Shown here piece after piece: positions 14,098-21,138 of a stretch of DNA of 23,261 nt. Position 1 is the first letter of the stretch; the number at the start of each line of letters is the position of its first letter. The stretch is from JARLFX01 sp036404255 (GTDB lineage Bacteria; Acidobacteriota; Terriglobia; Terriglobales; Acidobacteriaceae): NCBI GenBank assembly GCA_036404255.1, contig DASWOP010000275.1, forward strand, positions 1-23,261, in the 5' to 3' direction. Both the position numbers and the translations under genes were made by a program. Under the pieces are notes generated by a model, which worked only from the letters and a program-made list of their open reading frames with translations, was not told the DNA's origin and made no database searches.

Positions 14098-15255
14098 TCA
14101 CTCTGTCACGGTAGAAGCGTTATCTGGCAGGACCGGCAGCAGCTTCGGCGGCAATATCCCGGTCACCCGGCCCAGTACCTCCTCCACCGTCACTGAGGTG
14201 ATGCACTTCATCTTCTGCACCGTGCATAGATCCAGCGCACAACCGGAGCAGTCTACGTTGTGATAGATCACCGCGTTATTGCCCACCACCGGGAACCATA
14301 CGCCCCGCACGTTACGTGCCGCAAAGATCGTTACCAGCGGCGTTCCCACGGCGGATGCCATATGCATCGGCCCACTGTCATGGCCCACAAACAGCTCTGC
14401 ATACGAAACCATGGCCGCGCTTTCCCGCGGCTTCAACTGTCCGCATAGATTCAGCACCGGACCTGCACCCGCAACCGCTTTCCAGCCTGAAGCAATCTCG
14501 TCGCTCATGGCAGACTCCTCTGCCGCACCCAGGATCGCCAGCGCATAGCCCGGGTAGAACACCGCCATCCGCTGTAGCAGCGCATACCAGTTTGCAGCGC
14601 CCCAATCCTTCGCTGGTACCTTCGTGCCTATACTCACCGCGATCACCGGACGGTTCTCCGCCGGCTCCAGCGCCACCTTGGCAGCCGCCAACTCTGCCGT
14701 CGTCAGATGCATATCCCAACTGGCAGGATTATTGACCTCGGCATCCCCCAATTCGGCGATGCAACGTGCCAGCCGGCCCGCCTCCGGCTCATACAAGTCC
14801 GTCTCCGCACGGTAGCGATGCTGCTGCATATCCATCGTCGATGGAACTCCAATCATCCGCCGGATGCCGCACGCCCTGAAGAACATGGCATCGCGCTTCG
14901 CCACGCGAATCCCCCGGCCCGGCATCAGGTAGATCAGCACATCCGGACGCCACGCCTTGATCGTGCGCCGCAGTTCCAGCACCTTACCCAATTGCCTCAA
15001 CCCCACGGAGTATCGGAAATAACCGTGGATCAGGCCGCTGCCATCCAGGATCACCTGCGCCGCGGCCGCCTTGCTCTGCACCGGGAAATTCGTAAGCAGC
15101 CATCGCTCTGCGTTCGGAAAGCTGCGGGCAATCAGGTGCAGGCTCGGCAGCGAAACGATCGTATCGCCAAGACTTCCCAGCCGGTAGATCAGAACTCGCT
15201 TCACAAGTGTGTTTTCGTTCACAATAGCCCGCTTATTCTCTCCTGCTTCCAGCAC
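14098..15255 (-). CDS. Glycosyltransferase family 9 protein (heptosyltransferase-like)
   Basis: 385 residues from a GTG at 15255. AAAGGAG lies 5 nt upstream (15261-15267), inside the longer frame that begins with ATG at 15270, so the GTG is the better start. The N-terminal Rossmann half has RLGSLGDTIVSLP, the GT9 opening motif. The C-terminal half has GHDSGPMHMASAVGTP (about 292-305), the donor-binding signature of ADP-heptose:LPS heptosyltransferases. A Cys cluster near 336, 339, 344 and 351 (DCSGC, then CTVQKMKC) is typical of many GT9 proteins. It probably transfers heptose to the lipopolysaccharide core at the cytoplasmic face of the inner membrane. It leads the operon with hldE and hldD, which make the donor. 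Acceptor and exact WaaC/WaaF role cannot be decided. Confidence 0.88.
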   Translation of the reverse strand: MLEAGENKRAIVNENTLVKRVLIYRLGSLGDTIVSLPSLHLIARSFPNAERWLLTNFPVQSKAAAAQVILDGSGLIHGYFRYSVGLRQLGKVLELRRTIKAWRPDVLIYLMPGRGIRVAKRDAMFFRACGIRRMIGVPSTMDMQQHRYRAETDLYEPEAGRLARCIAELGDAEVNNPASWDMHLTTAELAAAKVALEPAENRPVIAVSIGTKVPAKDWGAANWYALLQRMAVFYPGYALAILGAAEESAMSDEIASGWKAVAGAGPVLNLCGQLKPRESAAMVSYAELFVGHDSGPMHMASAVGTPLVTIFAARNVRGVWFPVVGNNAVIYHNVDCSGCALDLCTVQKMKCITSVTVEEVLGRVTGILPPKLLPVLPDNASTVTE

Positions 15256-15324
15256 CTGATCTCCTTTCATGCACTTAGCTTACCGTGCCGGTTTGCTGCG
15301 TCCAGTTAGCATATCAGCGCCCGG

Positions 15325-15353
15325 AGCGTATTCTGAATAACAGCGCCTTGCAA
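15325..15353 (-). promoter_or_regulatory. Candidate promoter for the glycosyltransferase-hldE-hldD operon
   Basis: In the divergent gap, the minus strand reads TTGCAA (15348-15353), a 17-nt spacer, then TACGCT (complement of 15325-15330), about 70 bp before the GTG. An alternative TATGCT lies about 20 bp further downstream. Both -10 boxes are weak matches. Confidence 0.3.
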
Positions 15354-15404
15354 CCGGTGCTCCGGTTACACTTTTCAATAGCTATTTTTTTGACCCTTCC
15401 GCAT

Positions 15405-16022
15405 ATGACATCCATTCAGATCTCTGCCAGACTCCTCACCCGCGAGCAGGATGCCGCCACGGCGCAGTGGCATATCGCGGAACCTCCGCTCGCCGCGGAA
15501 AAGAACCCACAGTCCATCGCTCTGCAGCTCCATCGCGCCAACTTTGACCTCTGGCACACCGAAGACCGCGCCCGCGATCCTGAAGCCCCACCGGAAGCCA
15601 TCGTCGAGGAAAAACACAATATCGACCGTTACAATCAGCAGCGCAACGACCTCGTCGAGAGCTTCGACCACCTCTTGCTGGATACGTTGCACGAATCCTC
15701 GCTGCCCAATCCTGCCGCCCCCCAGAACTCTGAAACTCCCGGCCTCATGCTCGACCGCCTCTCCATCCTCGCGCTGAAGATCTATCACACCCAGGAAGAG
15801 ATTGACCGCGGCCTGCATAATAGCAATGTGCCCCCCCACCACGCCGAGCGAAATCGCGACCGTCTCGCCCTTCTGCTTGAACAGCGGGACGATCTCGCCC
15901 GATGTATGGATGAACTATGGCAGCAGGTTTTGGCTGGGGAGCGTCGCTTTAAACTCTACCGGCAGATGAAGATGTACAACGATCCCACCCTGAACCCGGT
16001 GCTCTATAAGGCGGCAAAATAG
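15405..16022 (+). CDS. DUF4254 family protein
   Basis: 205 residues from the ATG at 15405; the open frame extends upstream to a GTG at 15285, but those codons are not conserved-looking. The protein is soluble and mostly alpha-helical with no signal peptide. The segment AIVEEKHNIDRYNQQRND and the later LMLDRLSILALKIYH, followed by YRQMKMYNDP near the C-terminus, match what I know of DUF4254 proteins. This family has no established biochemical role but is often found beside GT9/heptosyltransferase genes, as here, where it is divergent from one. A link to lipopolysaccharide or cell-surface glycan assembly is inference from context. No good Shine-Dalgarno precedes the ATG, so the start is uncertain. 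Confidence 0.8.
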   Translation: MTSIQISARLLTREQDAATAQWHIAEPPLAAEKNPQSIALQLHRANFDLWHTEDRARDPEAPPEAIVEEKHNIDRYNQQRNDLVESFDHLLLDTLHESSLPNPAAPQNSETPGLMLDRLSILALKIYHTQEEIDRGLHNSNVPPHHAERNRDRLALLLEQRDDLARCMDELWQQVLAGERRFKLYRQMKMYNDPTLNPVLYKAAK

Positions 16023-16041
16023 CTTCGTACAACTGCCACGG

Positions 16042-16070
16042 TTGACGCACTCATCTGATGTGGGTATAAA
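16042..16070 (+). promoter_or_regulatory. Near-consensus sigma70 promoter for the TPR protein-yvcK pair
   Basis: TTGACG (16042-16047), a 17-nt spacer and TATAAA (16065-16070) match the vegetative consensus closely with optimal spacing. The start codon of the TPR gene lies 48 bp downstream of the -10, so the expected leader is about 40 nt. This separates the TPR-yvcK unit from the DUF4254 gene. Confidence 0.7.
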
Positions 16071-16118
16071 CAGTGGTCATCCCCGATTTGCATCAATGAC
16101 ACTTGAGACTCTGAAAAA

Positions 16119-16679
16119 ATGGCAACCAATAAGACTGAAACGCCCAGCATCACAAAGAAAATGGCGAAGACAATAGCCGGTAATCTGGTAAAGCAGGATG
16201 CCGCGCGCAACCAGGCACTTGGCCTGTATGAAACTGCTCTTCGCTTAATGCAGGAGGGCAAGTTTGAGAAGGCTCACGCCGCCTTCAACAAGCTCATGGC
16301 CACTGCTCCCACTGAACTTTCCGAGCGCATCCGCATGTACATCTCCGCCTGCACTCAGCAGATGGGAGATAGCAAAAACACCTTCTCCAGCAACGAGGAG
16401 CAGTATGACTACGCCATCTCCCTGCTGAACAATGGTCACTACGACGATGCGCGCCAGCATCTGCAGCAGATACTGAAGAACGATCCCAAAGCGGATTACG
16501 CCTTCTACGGCATGGCCGTGCTCGCCAGCATGACCGGCGAGTCCGAAAACTGCCTGCAGCAACTCGCCGAAGCCATCGGTCTCAATGCAAGGAACCGCAT
16601 CCAGGCGCGCAGCGACTCCGATTTTCAAGACATGCTCGACGACCCGCGCTTCACCGAGCTGCTCTACCCGGAGAGCTAA
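16119..16679 (+). CDS. Small TPR-repeat protein
   Basis: 186 residues, no signal peptide or membrane segment, so probably cytoplasmic. Residues about 30-80 (ALGLYETALRLMQEGKFEKAHAA...) form one TPR-like helix pair, and about 94-150 (YDYAISLLNNGHYDDARQHL..., ADYAFYGMAVLASM) form others with the A/G/Y/A spacing of TPRs. The C-terminal segment, DSDFQDMLDDPRFTELL, is a common ending of bacterial TPR proteins. The role is probably protein-protein interaction; no partner can be named. It has its own near-consensus promoter, and its stop is 7 nt before the yvcK-family GTG, so the two are co-transcribed and perhaps functionally linked. Confidence 0.85.
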   Translation: MATNKTETPSITKKMAKTIAGNLVKQDAARNQALGLYETALRLMQEGKFEKAHAAFNKLMATAPTELSERIRMYISACTQQMGDSKNTFSSNEEQYDYAISLLNNGHYDDARQHLQQILKNDPKADYAFYGMAVLASMTGESENCLQQLAEAIGLNARNRIQARSDSDFQDMLDDPRFTELLYPES

Positions 16680-16686
16680 TCTCAGC

Positions 16687-17745
16687 GTGTCTACCGCAAC
16701 CATCCCAAATCCCGTAAAGCCAGCGAAGAAGCCTTCCCTGCGTGTGGTCGCCATTGGCGGCGGCACCGGCCTCTCCACGCTGCTGCGCGGCCTCAAGCAA
16801 TACGTGGCCGCACCTCCCGGCACCCTCCCCGCCAGCGATGCCGGCTGCGGCGATGCGCCCTGCATCATCTCTGACCTCGCCGCCATCGTCACCGTGTCAG
16901 ACGACGGCGGCTCCAGCGGCCGCCTCCGCTCCGATCTCAAAATGCTGCCCCCCGGCGACGTGCGCAACTGCATGGTCGCGCTCTCCGGCGACGAACAGCT
17001 CCTCTCCCGCCTCTTCCAGTACCGTTTCTCTTCCGGCGAAGGCCTGGAAGGTCACAGCTTCGGCAATCTCTTCGTCGCCGCCCTCTCCGCCATCACCGGA
17101 GACTTCGCCCAGGCCGTGCAGATGTCCTCGCAGATTCTCGCCACCCGTGGCCGCATCTACCCCGTCACCAACTCCAGCGTCACCCTCGCTGCGCTGATGG
17201 ACGACGGCACCCTGGTCCGCGGCGAGACCAATATCACCGCCAGCAAGCGCCGCATCGTCGAACTCCGCCTCGAACCGGAAGACGCAAAGCCTCTTCCCGA
17301 GGTTCTGGACGCGATCGCCGCCGCGAACCTCATCACCGTCGGCCCCGGCTCCCTCTACACCTCGCTGATCACCAACCTTCTGGTACGCGGCGTCCCCGAA
17401 GCCCTGCTCGCCGCCAAAGCCACCCGCGTCTACGTCTGCAACCTCATGACGCAGGCCAACGAGAGCATCGGCCTCACCGCATCGCAGCACATCGAAAAAA
17501 TCTTCAACCACGCCGGTGGCCGCATCTTCGACTACGCCCTGGTAAACACCTCGCCTGTCTCCCCCAAGCTCGTGCAGCAATACGCCGCCAGCGGCCAGCA
17601 GCAGATCGAGCCCGACCTCGCCCGCATCGAAGCCCTCGGCGTCAAAGCCGTCCCCGGCAACTTCGTCTTCGAAGGCGAAGTCCTCCGCCACGATTACGAC
17701 CGCGTCACCGCCGCCCTCCTTCGCCTCGGCCTGCAACCTCGCTAG
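16687..17745 (+). CDS. yvcK: YvcK family protein (gluconeogenesis factor / CofD-like)
   Basis: 352 residues from a GTG at 16687, which follows the TPR gene stop by 7 nt; an upstream in-frame ATG at 16585 would overlap that gene by 95 bp and encode nothing family-like. The family hallmarks are clear: VVAIGGGTGLSTLLRGLK from residue 20, VTVSDDGGSSGRLR, PPGDVRNCMVALS, EGLEGHSFGNLF and GPGSLYTS near the middle. YvcK proteins of Bacillus and Mycobacterium (CuvA) bind UDP-sugars and are needed for normal morphology and carbon-source use; in them the fold is that of 2-phospho-L-lactate transferase (CofD), but no F420 chemistry is implied. A short Pro/Gly/Ala/Cys-rich insertion follows the first motif, around residues 40-57. 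The exact cellular role in this organism is not known. Confidence 0.92.
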   Translation: MSTATIPNPVKPAKKPSLRVVAIGGGTGLSTLLRGLKQYVAAPPGTLPASDAGCGDAPCIISDLAAIVTVSDDGGSSGRLRSDLKMLPPGDVRNCMVALSGDEQLLSRLFQYRFSSGEGLEGHSFGNLFVAALSAITGDFAQAVQMSSQILATRGRIYPVTNSSVTLAALMDDGTLVRGETNITASKRRIVELRLEPEDAKPLPEVLDAIAAANLITVGPGSLYTSLITNLLVRGVPEALLAAKATRVYVCNLMTQANESIGLTASQHIEKIFNHAGGRIFDYALVNTSPVSPKLVQQYAASGQQQIEPDLARIEALGVKAVPGNFVFEGEVLRHDYDRVTAALLRLGLQPR

Positions 17746-17820
17746 CAAATATTTCAGACTGTCGTGAAACTTTCCGCTGCGACACCGGTCTTACGCCCTG
17801 GCCACGTCGAGAGATGGACA

Positions 17821-17837
17821 AGATCAAAAATTGATCT
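17821..17837. repeat. Short perfect inverted repeat upstream of the secreted EreA/TIKI-like gene
   Basis: Arms 17821-17827 and 17831-17837 (AGATCAA and TTGATCT) are exact reverse complements around AAA. The site lies about 33 bp before the chosen start of the following gene, a position suited to an operator or leader hairpin. It could be chance. Confidence 0.3.
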
Positions 17838-17869
17838 CGATGGGCGAGTATCTGATTTTTGGGGGATTC

Positions 17870-19111
17870 ATGCGCATCGTTCTCTGCCTCTTGATGGTTG
17901 TCATTTGCACGCCGTTTTCCAAAGCCCAGGTTCAGGATGAACCGTTCACAAAGCGCCTTGTCGAGAGCCGCTATACGCTCCAGATCAGCGCTGGCTCATT
18001 CACCGGCACCGGTGCGCCCGTACTCGCAGATGCGTTGTCAAAGGCGCGGTACATCATGATCGGAGAAGACCATGGCACGCGGGAGATTCCCCAGTTTACT
18101 CAGGCGGTATGCGACCAGCTCGCTCCGCAGGGCCTCACAGCCTATGCCGTGGAGGCTGGACCGCTGGCAGCCTCAACCACTGCCGCCACACTGAACTCGC
18201 CGGAACGGCTGCAAATAGCGGCCCGGATACAGCAACAGTATCCAGACAGCATCGCCTTCCTCAATCTCAAGGAGGAAAACGATCTCGCCGCTCATTGCCG
18301 TGCTGCCGTGAAGGGTGAATTTGCACTGTGGGGTCTCGATCAGGAGTTCCTGGGCTCATTCGGTCTGATACTCAACCACATCTTAAAAACACCCCTGCCC
18401 CCGGCAGCGAAAGCAGCAGTTGAATCCTTAGCGCGTGAAGAGAAGATTGACGCTGGCAAGGCGATGCAATCCGGTGATCCAGGCCAGCTTTTTATGTTCT
18501 CCGTGTCAGGCTCCGAGCTTGAGAACGCGAGAAAACTAATCCAGAGTGGTGGCAACACCGAGGCGCAACATCTTATCAACCAGTTGATGCAAAGCTATCA
18601 AATCTACTTCAAGAATCACCAGCGTCTGCCAGACTCAAACACCCAGCGCGCTCGTTTGATGAAGAGCAATCTACAGGATTACCTGGGCAACGCTGACAGC
18701 CACATTCGTTCTGGAAAGATGCTCTTCAAGTTCGGTGATTGGCACATGTACAGAGGATTGAACCCGCTATTGCAACTCGACCTTGGCAATTTTCTTTCGG
18801 AAAAAGCGGACGGCGAGGGTGTTCAGGCATTGAACATCATTGTGCTTGGAGCAAAGGGATCCCATCTGGGCTATGCCGGCTACGGAAAGCCCTATGCCCC
18901 GGAAACATTTGAGATGGTGAAAGATAAGGACTACGTCTTCATGAAGCCCTTCTTCGATGCAGCAACACCCGATAGCTGGGCGCTCTATGATCTGCGTAAG
19001 TTCCGCCATACCTCGATTGGCAAACTGTCGAACAACATGGAACGCCTCGTCTATGGCTTTGACCTGCTGATTGTCATCCCCGAAGTCACCCCATCCGCTC
19101 AGATCCACTAA
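17870..19111 (+). CDS. Secreted protein of the erythromycin-esterase/ChaN/TIKI-like fold, function unknown
   Basis: 413 residues from the ATG at 17870, which has GGGGGA 3 nt upstream and begins a clear signal peptide (MRIVLCLLMVVICTPFSKAQ). In-frame ATG and TTG codons 30-39 nt upstream lack this. The mature part carries YIMIGEDHG (GEDH at 65-68), then ALWGLDQEF (about 151-159), and near 287-295 KFGDWHMYRG. Paired GExH-like and GxxHxxRG-like motifs are characteristic of the EreA/ChaN/PrgY/TIKI superfamily of metal-dependent hydrolases or binding proteins, so a periplasmic hydrolase is plausible. I would not infer macrolide resistance: overall identity to true Ere enzymes is not evident. It is transcribed after yvcK with a 124-bp gap, and convergently with rlmN. 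Confidence 0.65.
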   Translation: MRIVLCLLMVVICTPFSKAQVQDEPFTKRLVESRYTLQISAGSFTGTGAPVLADALSKARYIMIGEDHGTREIPQFTQAVCDQLAPQGLTAYAVEAGPLAASTTAATLNSPERLQIAARIQQQYPDSIAFLNLKEENDLAAHCRAAVKGEFALWGLDQEFLGSFGLILNHILKTPLPPAAKAAVESLAREEKIDAGKAMQSGDPGQLFMFSVSGSELENARKLIQSGGNTEAQHLINQLMQSYQIYFKNHQRLPDSNTQRARLMKSNLQDYLGNADSHIRSGKMLFKFGDWHMYRGLNPLLQLDLGNFLSEKADGEGVQALNIIVLGAKGSHLGYAGYGKPYAPETFEMVKDKDYVFMKPFFDAATPDSWALYDLRKFRHTSIGKLSNNMERLVYGFDLLIVIPEVTPSAQIH

Positions 19112-19175
19112 GGGCCACATGCAGACCGATCAATGAGAAGCACCTTCAGAACCACGCCTGACATCCATAGTTGAA

Positions 19176-19205
19176 TTTGTCATTCTGAGCGCAGCGAAGA
19201 ACCTC
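19176..19205. repeat. Dispersed intergenic palindromic repeat, copy 1
   Basis: The sequence begins TTTGTCATTCTGAGCGCAGC and ends GAAGAACCTC. Its ATTCT and AGAA(C) ends form a short imperfect stem around GAGCGCAGCGA. It lies in the convergent gap between the secreted protein and rlmN. A related copy sits at 23116-23149. I recognise this as a type of short repeat common in intergenic regions of several high-GC phyla, including Acidobacteriota; the family assignment is from memory. Confidence 0.7.
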
Positions 19206-19226
19206 ACCCAACCCGTTCAAACATTG

Positions 19227-20411
19227 CTACCCGATCGTAACCAACGGCTCCGTCTCCACCGTTCGCTTCAACTGTCCACAAGCCGCATAGATATCCCGCC
19301 CACGCGGTCTGCGAATATACGTCCGCACACCCGCCGCGATCAGCCGCTTCTGGAACCACTCCACATCCTCCGCCTTCGGCTGCTTATACTCGATCCCCGG
19401 CCCCGGATTCCACACGATCAAATTGATCTTCGCCTTCAGCCCACTCTCGCTCAGCATCTGCAGCAGCTCCCGCGCATGCTCCGGCTGGTCGTTTACGCCG
19501 CCCAGCAGCACATACTCAAACGTCACCGCCTCGCGCGTCCTCAGCGGCATCTCCTTCAGCGCGGCAAAGAGCTGCGGAATGTCCCACTTCTTAGTGATCG
19601 GCATAATCTCCAGCCGCGTCGCATTATTGGAAGCATTCAGGCTCACCGCCAGCTTCGGCCGGATCGTCTCCTTGGCAAACTCCCGGATCGCCGGCACAAT
19701 CCCCGACGTAGACACCGTCATCCGCGACTCCGGAATCCCCACCGCGCCCACCAGCAGCCGCACCGCCGTCATGAATGCGTCATAGTTCAGGAACGGCTCG
19801 CCCATCCCCATAAACACCAGGTTGATGCGCTCCGGCCTGCTCGCTCGCTTGCTGGCCAGCTCCACGCTGTGCCGGTTCAGCACCGCCACCACTTGCCCGG
19901 CTATCTCCCCCGCCGTCAGATTCCGCTGCAGCCCCAGCTTCGCCGTCAGGCAGAACTGGCAGTTCACCGCGCACCCCACCTGGCTCGAAATACAGATCGT
20001 CGCCCGCCGGAACCGCACCGGCTCCAGCGGCTCGTCAGACTCTTCTTCCTCCGCCGCCTCGCTGCCGTCCCCGCGTTCCCCGCCGTCACCGTCCGGCATC
20101 CACACCGTCTCCACGGTTTGTCCGTCAGCCAGCCGTATAAGATACCGTTCCGTACCATCCACCGACGTGAAGATCTGCGCGATCTCGGGCAAACCAACCG
20201 CATAGCCTTCCACGCGCAACTGGTCGCGCAGCGCAGCTGGCAGCGTCGTCATTGCCTCCAGCGATTCGATCCGCTGGCGATAGAGCGCGTCCATCGCCTG
20301 TGCCGCCCTATACTGCGGCTCCCCCAGCAACGCCATCAACGCCGCCAGCTCCACCTGCGTTTTGCCGAAGAGATATTTCGTGTTTGGGGAAAGAGATGCC
20401 ATTTCTTCCAT
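19227..20411 (-). CDS. rlmN: Dual-specificity 23S rRNA A2503 / tRNA A37 C2-methyltransferase (radical SAM)
   Basis: 394 residues. RlmN methylates C2 of A2503 in 23S rRNA, and A37 in some tRNAs, by a radical SAM ping-pong mechanism. The [4Fe-4S] motif CAVNCQFC (C147, C151, C154) follows SSQVG, MGMGEPFLNYD binds SAM, and the C-terminal DIYAACGQL holds the methyl-carrying Cys (C378). Between VWMPD (about 103-107) and FRRATICISSQVG there is an acidic insertion of about 25 residues (Gly/Glu/Asp-rich, 108-132) that E. coli RlmN lacks; it lies just before the radical SAM core and looks disordered. The start ATG is 6 nt after the upstream reductase stop, suggesting co-transcription. The ATG at codon 4 is an equally possible start. 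Confidence 0.95.
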   Translation of the reverse strand: MEEMASLSPNTKYLFGKTQVELAALMALLGEPQYRAAQAMDALYRQRIESLEAMTTLPAALRDQLRVEGYAVGLPEIAQIFTSVDGTERYLIRLADGQTVETVWMPDGDGGERGDGSEAAEEEESDEPLEPVRFRRATICISSQVGCAVNCQFCLTAKLGLQRNLTAGEIAGQVVAVLNRHSVELASKRASRPERINLVFMGMGEPFLNYDAFMTAVRLLVGAVGIPESRMTVSTSGIVPAIREFAKETIRPKLAVSLNASNNATRLEIMPITKKWDIPQLFAALKEMPLRTREAVTFEYVLLGGVNDQPEHARELLQMLSESGLKAKINLIVWNPGPGIEYKQPKAEDVEWFQKRLIAAGVRTYIRRPRGRDIYAACGQLKRTVETEPLVTIG

Positions 20412-20417
20412 TATCCG

Positions 20418-21014
20418 CTATGCCAGCCGCCAGCCCAGCCGGCGCGCCCGTGCAAGCTTCGCTGCCGGCAGTGCCTGCTGTGGCTCGTGTCCGGCCAGCC
20501 CAATCCACAGCCGCCCCACGGACTTCGCCCCCAGCATCTTCGCCGTCACCCGCAGCGCGCGCGTTGCACTGCTAAAAATGGGGATCATGTACCCCGGCAT
20601 CGCGGCTGAACTAATCAGCACAGCCTTCCGCGTGTTCTTCATCGAACGCAGCCTGGGCAGCGCTCTTCCCCACGGCCAATACGCATAGGGGATCAGCCGC
20701 TCCATGAACAGCCGGAAGATCGCCGTTACATGGAAGAAGTTCACCGGCGCGGCCAGCACCACGCTGTCTGCCGCCTCAATCTCCGCCAGCAGAGGCTCCA
20801 TGTCATCCTGCAGCACGCATCGTCCCCTCTCCGGCCCGGGCGTCTCCGTACATTTGCGGCAATTCGTACAGAACTCCAGCTTTCTCTCAGTCAGGTAGAT
20901 CGTCTGCGTAGCCGCGCCCTTTTCCCGCGCCCCTGCCAACACCGCTTCCACCGCCTGATCGATGGTTCCGCCCCTGCGGTAGCTTCCCACTACGGCGATC
21001 ACTTTGCGTTCCAT
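20418..21014 (-). CDS. Flavodoxin-fold NAD(P)H-dependent FMN reductase family protein
   Basis: 198 residues, cytoplasmic. The N-terminus VIAVVGSYRRGGTID has the flavodoxin-fold phosphate loop that binds FMN. It is followed by a Cys-rich motif (CTNCRKC near 49-55, then GRCVLQDDM), then VVLAAPVNFFHVTAIFRLFMERL, which matches the isoalloxazine-binding part of the NADPH-dependent FMN reductase (PF03358) family. The Cys pattern C-x2-C-x2-C is usual in the subgroup sometimes annotated as multimeric flavodoxin WrbA-like or iron-sulfur flavoprotein, though without the full iron-sulfur spacing one cannot say that a cluster is bound. GGGGAGG lies 8 nt before the ATG. The stop is 6 nt before rlmN. Physiological substrate is unknown. 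Confidence 0.85.
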   Translation of the reverse strand: MERKVIAVVGSYRRGGTIDQAVEAVLAGAREKGAATQTIYLTERKLEFCTNCRKCTETPGPERGRCVLQDDMEPLLAEIEAADSVVLAAPVNFFHVTAIFRLFMERLIPYAYWPWGRALPRLRSMKNTRKAVLISSAAMPGYMIPIFSSATRALRVTAKMLGAKSVGRLWIGLAGHEPQQALPAAKLARARRLGWRLA

Positions 21015-21138
21015 AATTCATCCCTCCCCTTAATCATCCCCGGCAGCTTACTACACCCCTGCCTGCCGCCGCTGTGATCCAGCATCCTGCCTACCGCACA
21101 ACCATGTAAACTTACCTATCGAGGCCCAAATAGAGCGC

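Noticed and set aside
16897..17748. Minus-strand frame of 283 codons opposite yvcK
   Set aside because: Gly/Asp/Val/Glu-rich reverse-strand artefact of a high-GC gene; the plus-strand frame has all YvcK motifs.
17870..19111. Macrolide-resistance erythromycin esterase
   Set aside because: Only superfamily-level motifs are shared; the protein is secreted and lacks evident overall similarity to Ere enzymes.
19224..20609. Plus-strand frame of 461 codons opposite rlmN
   Set aside because: Arg/Leu/His/Pro-rich antisense artefact; it also runs into the next gene on the other strand.
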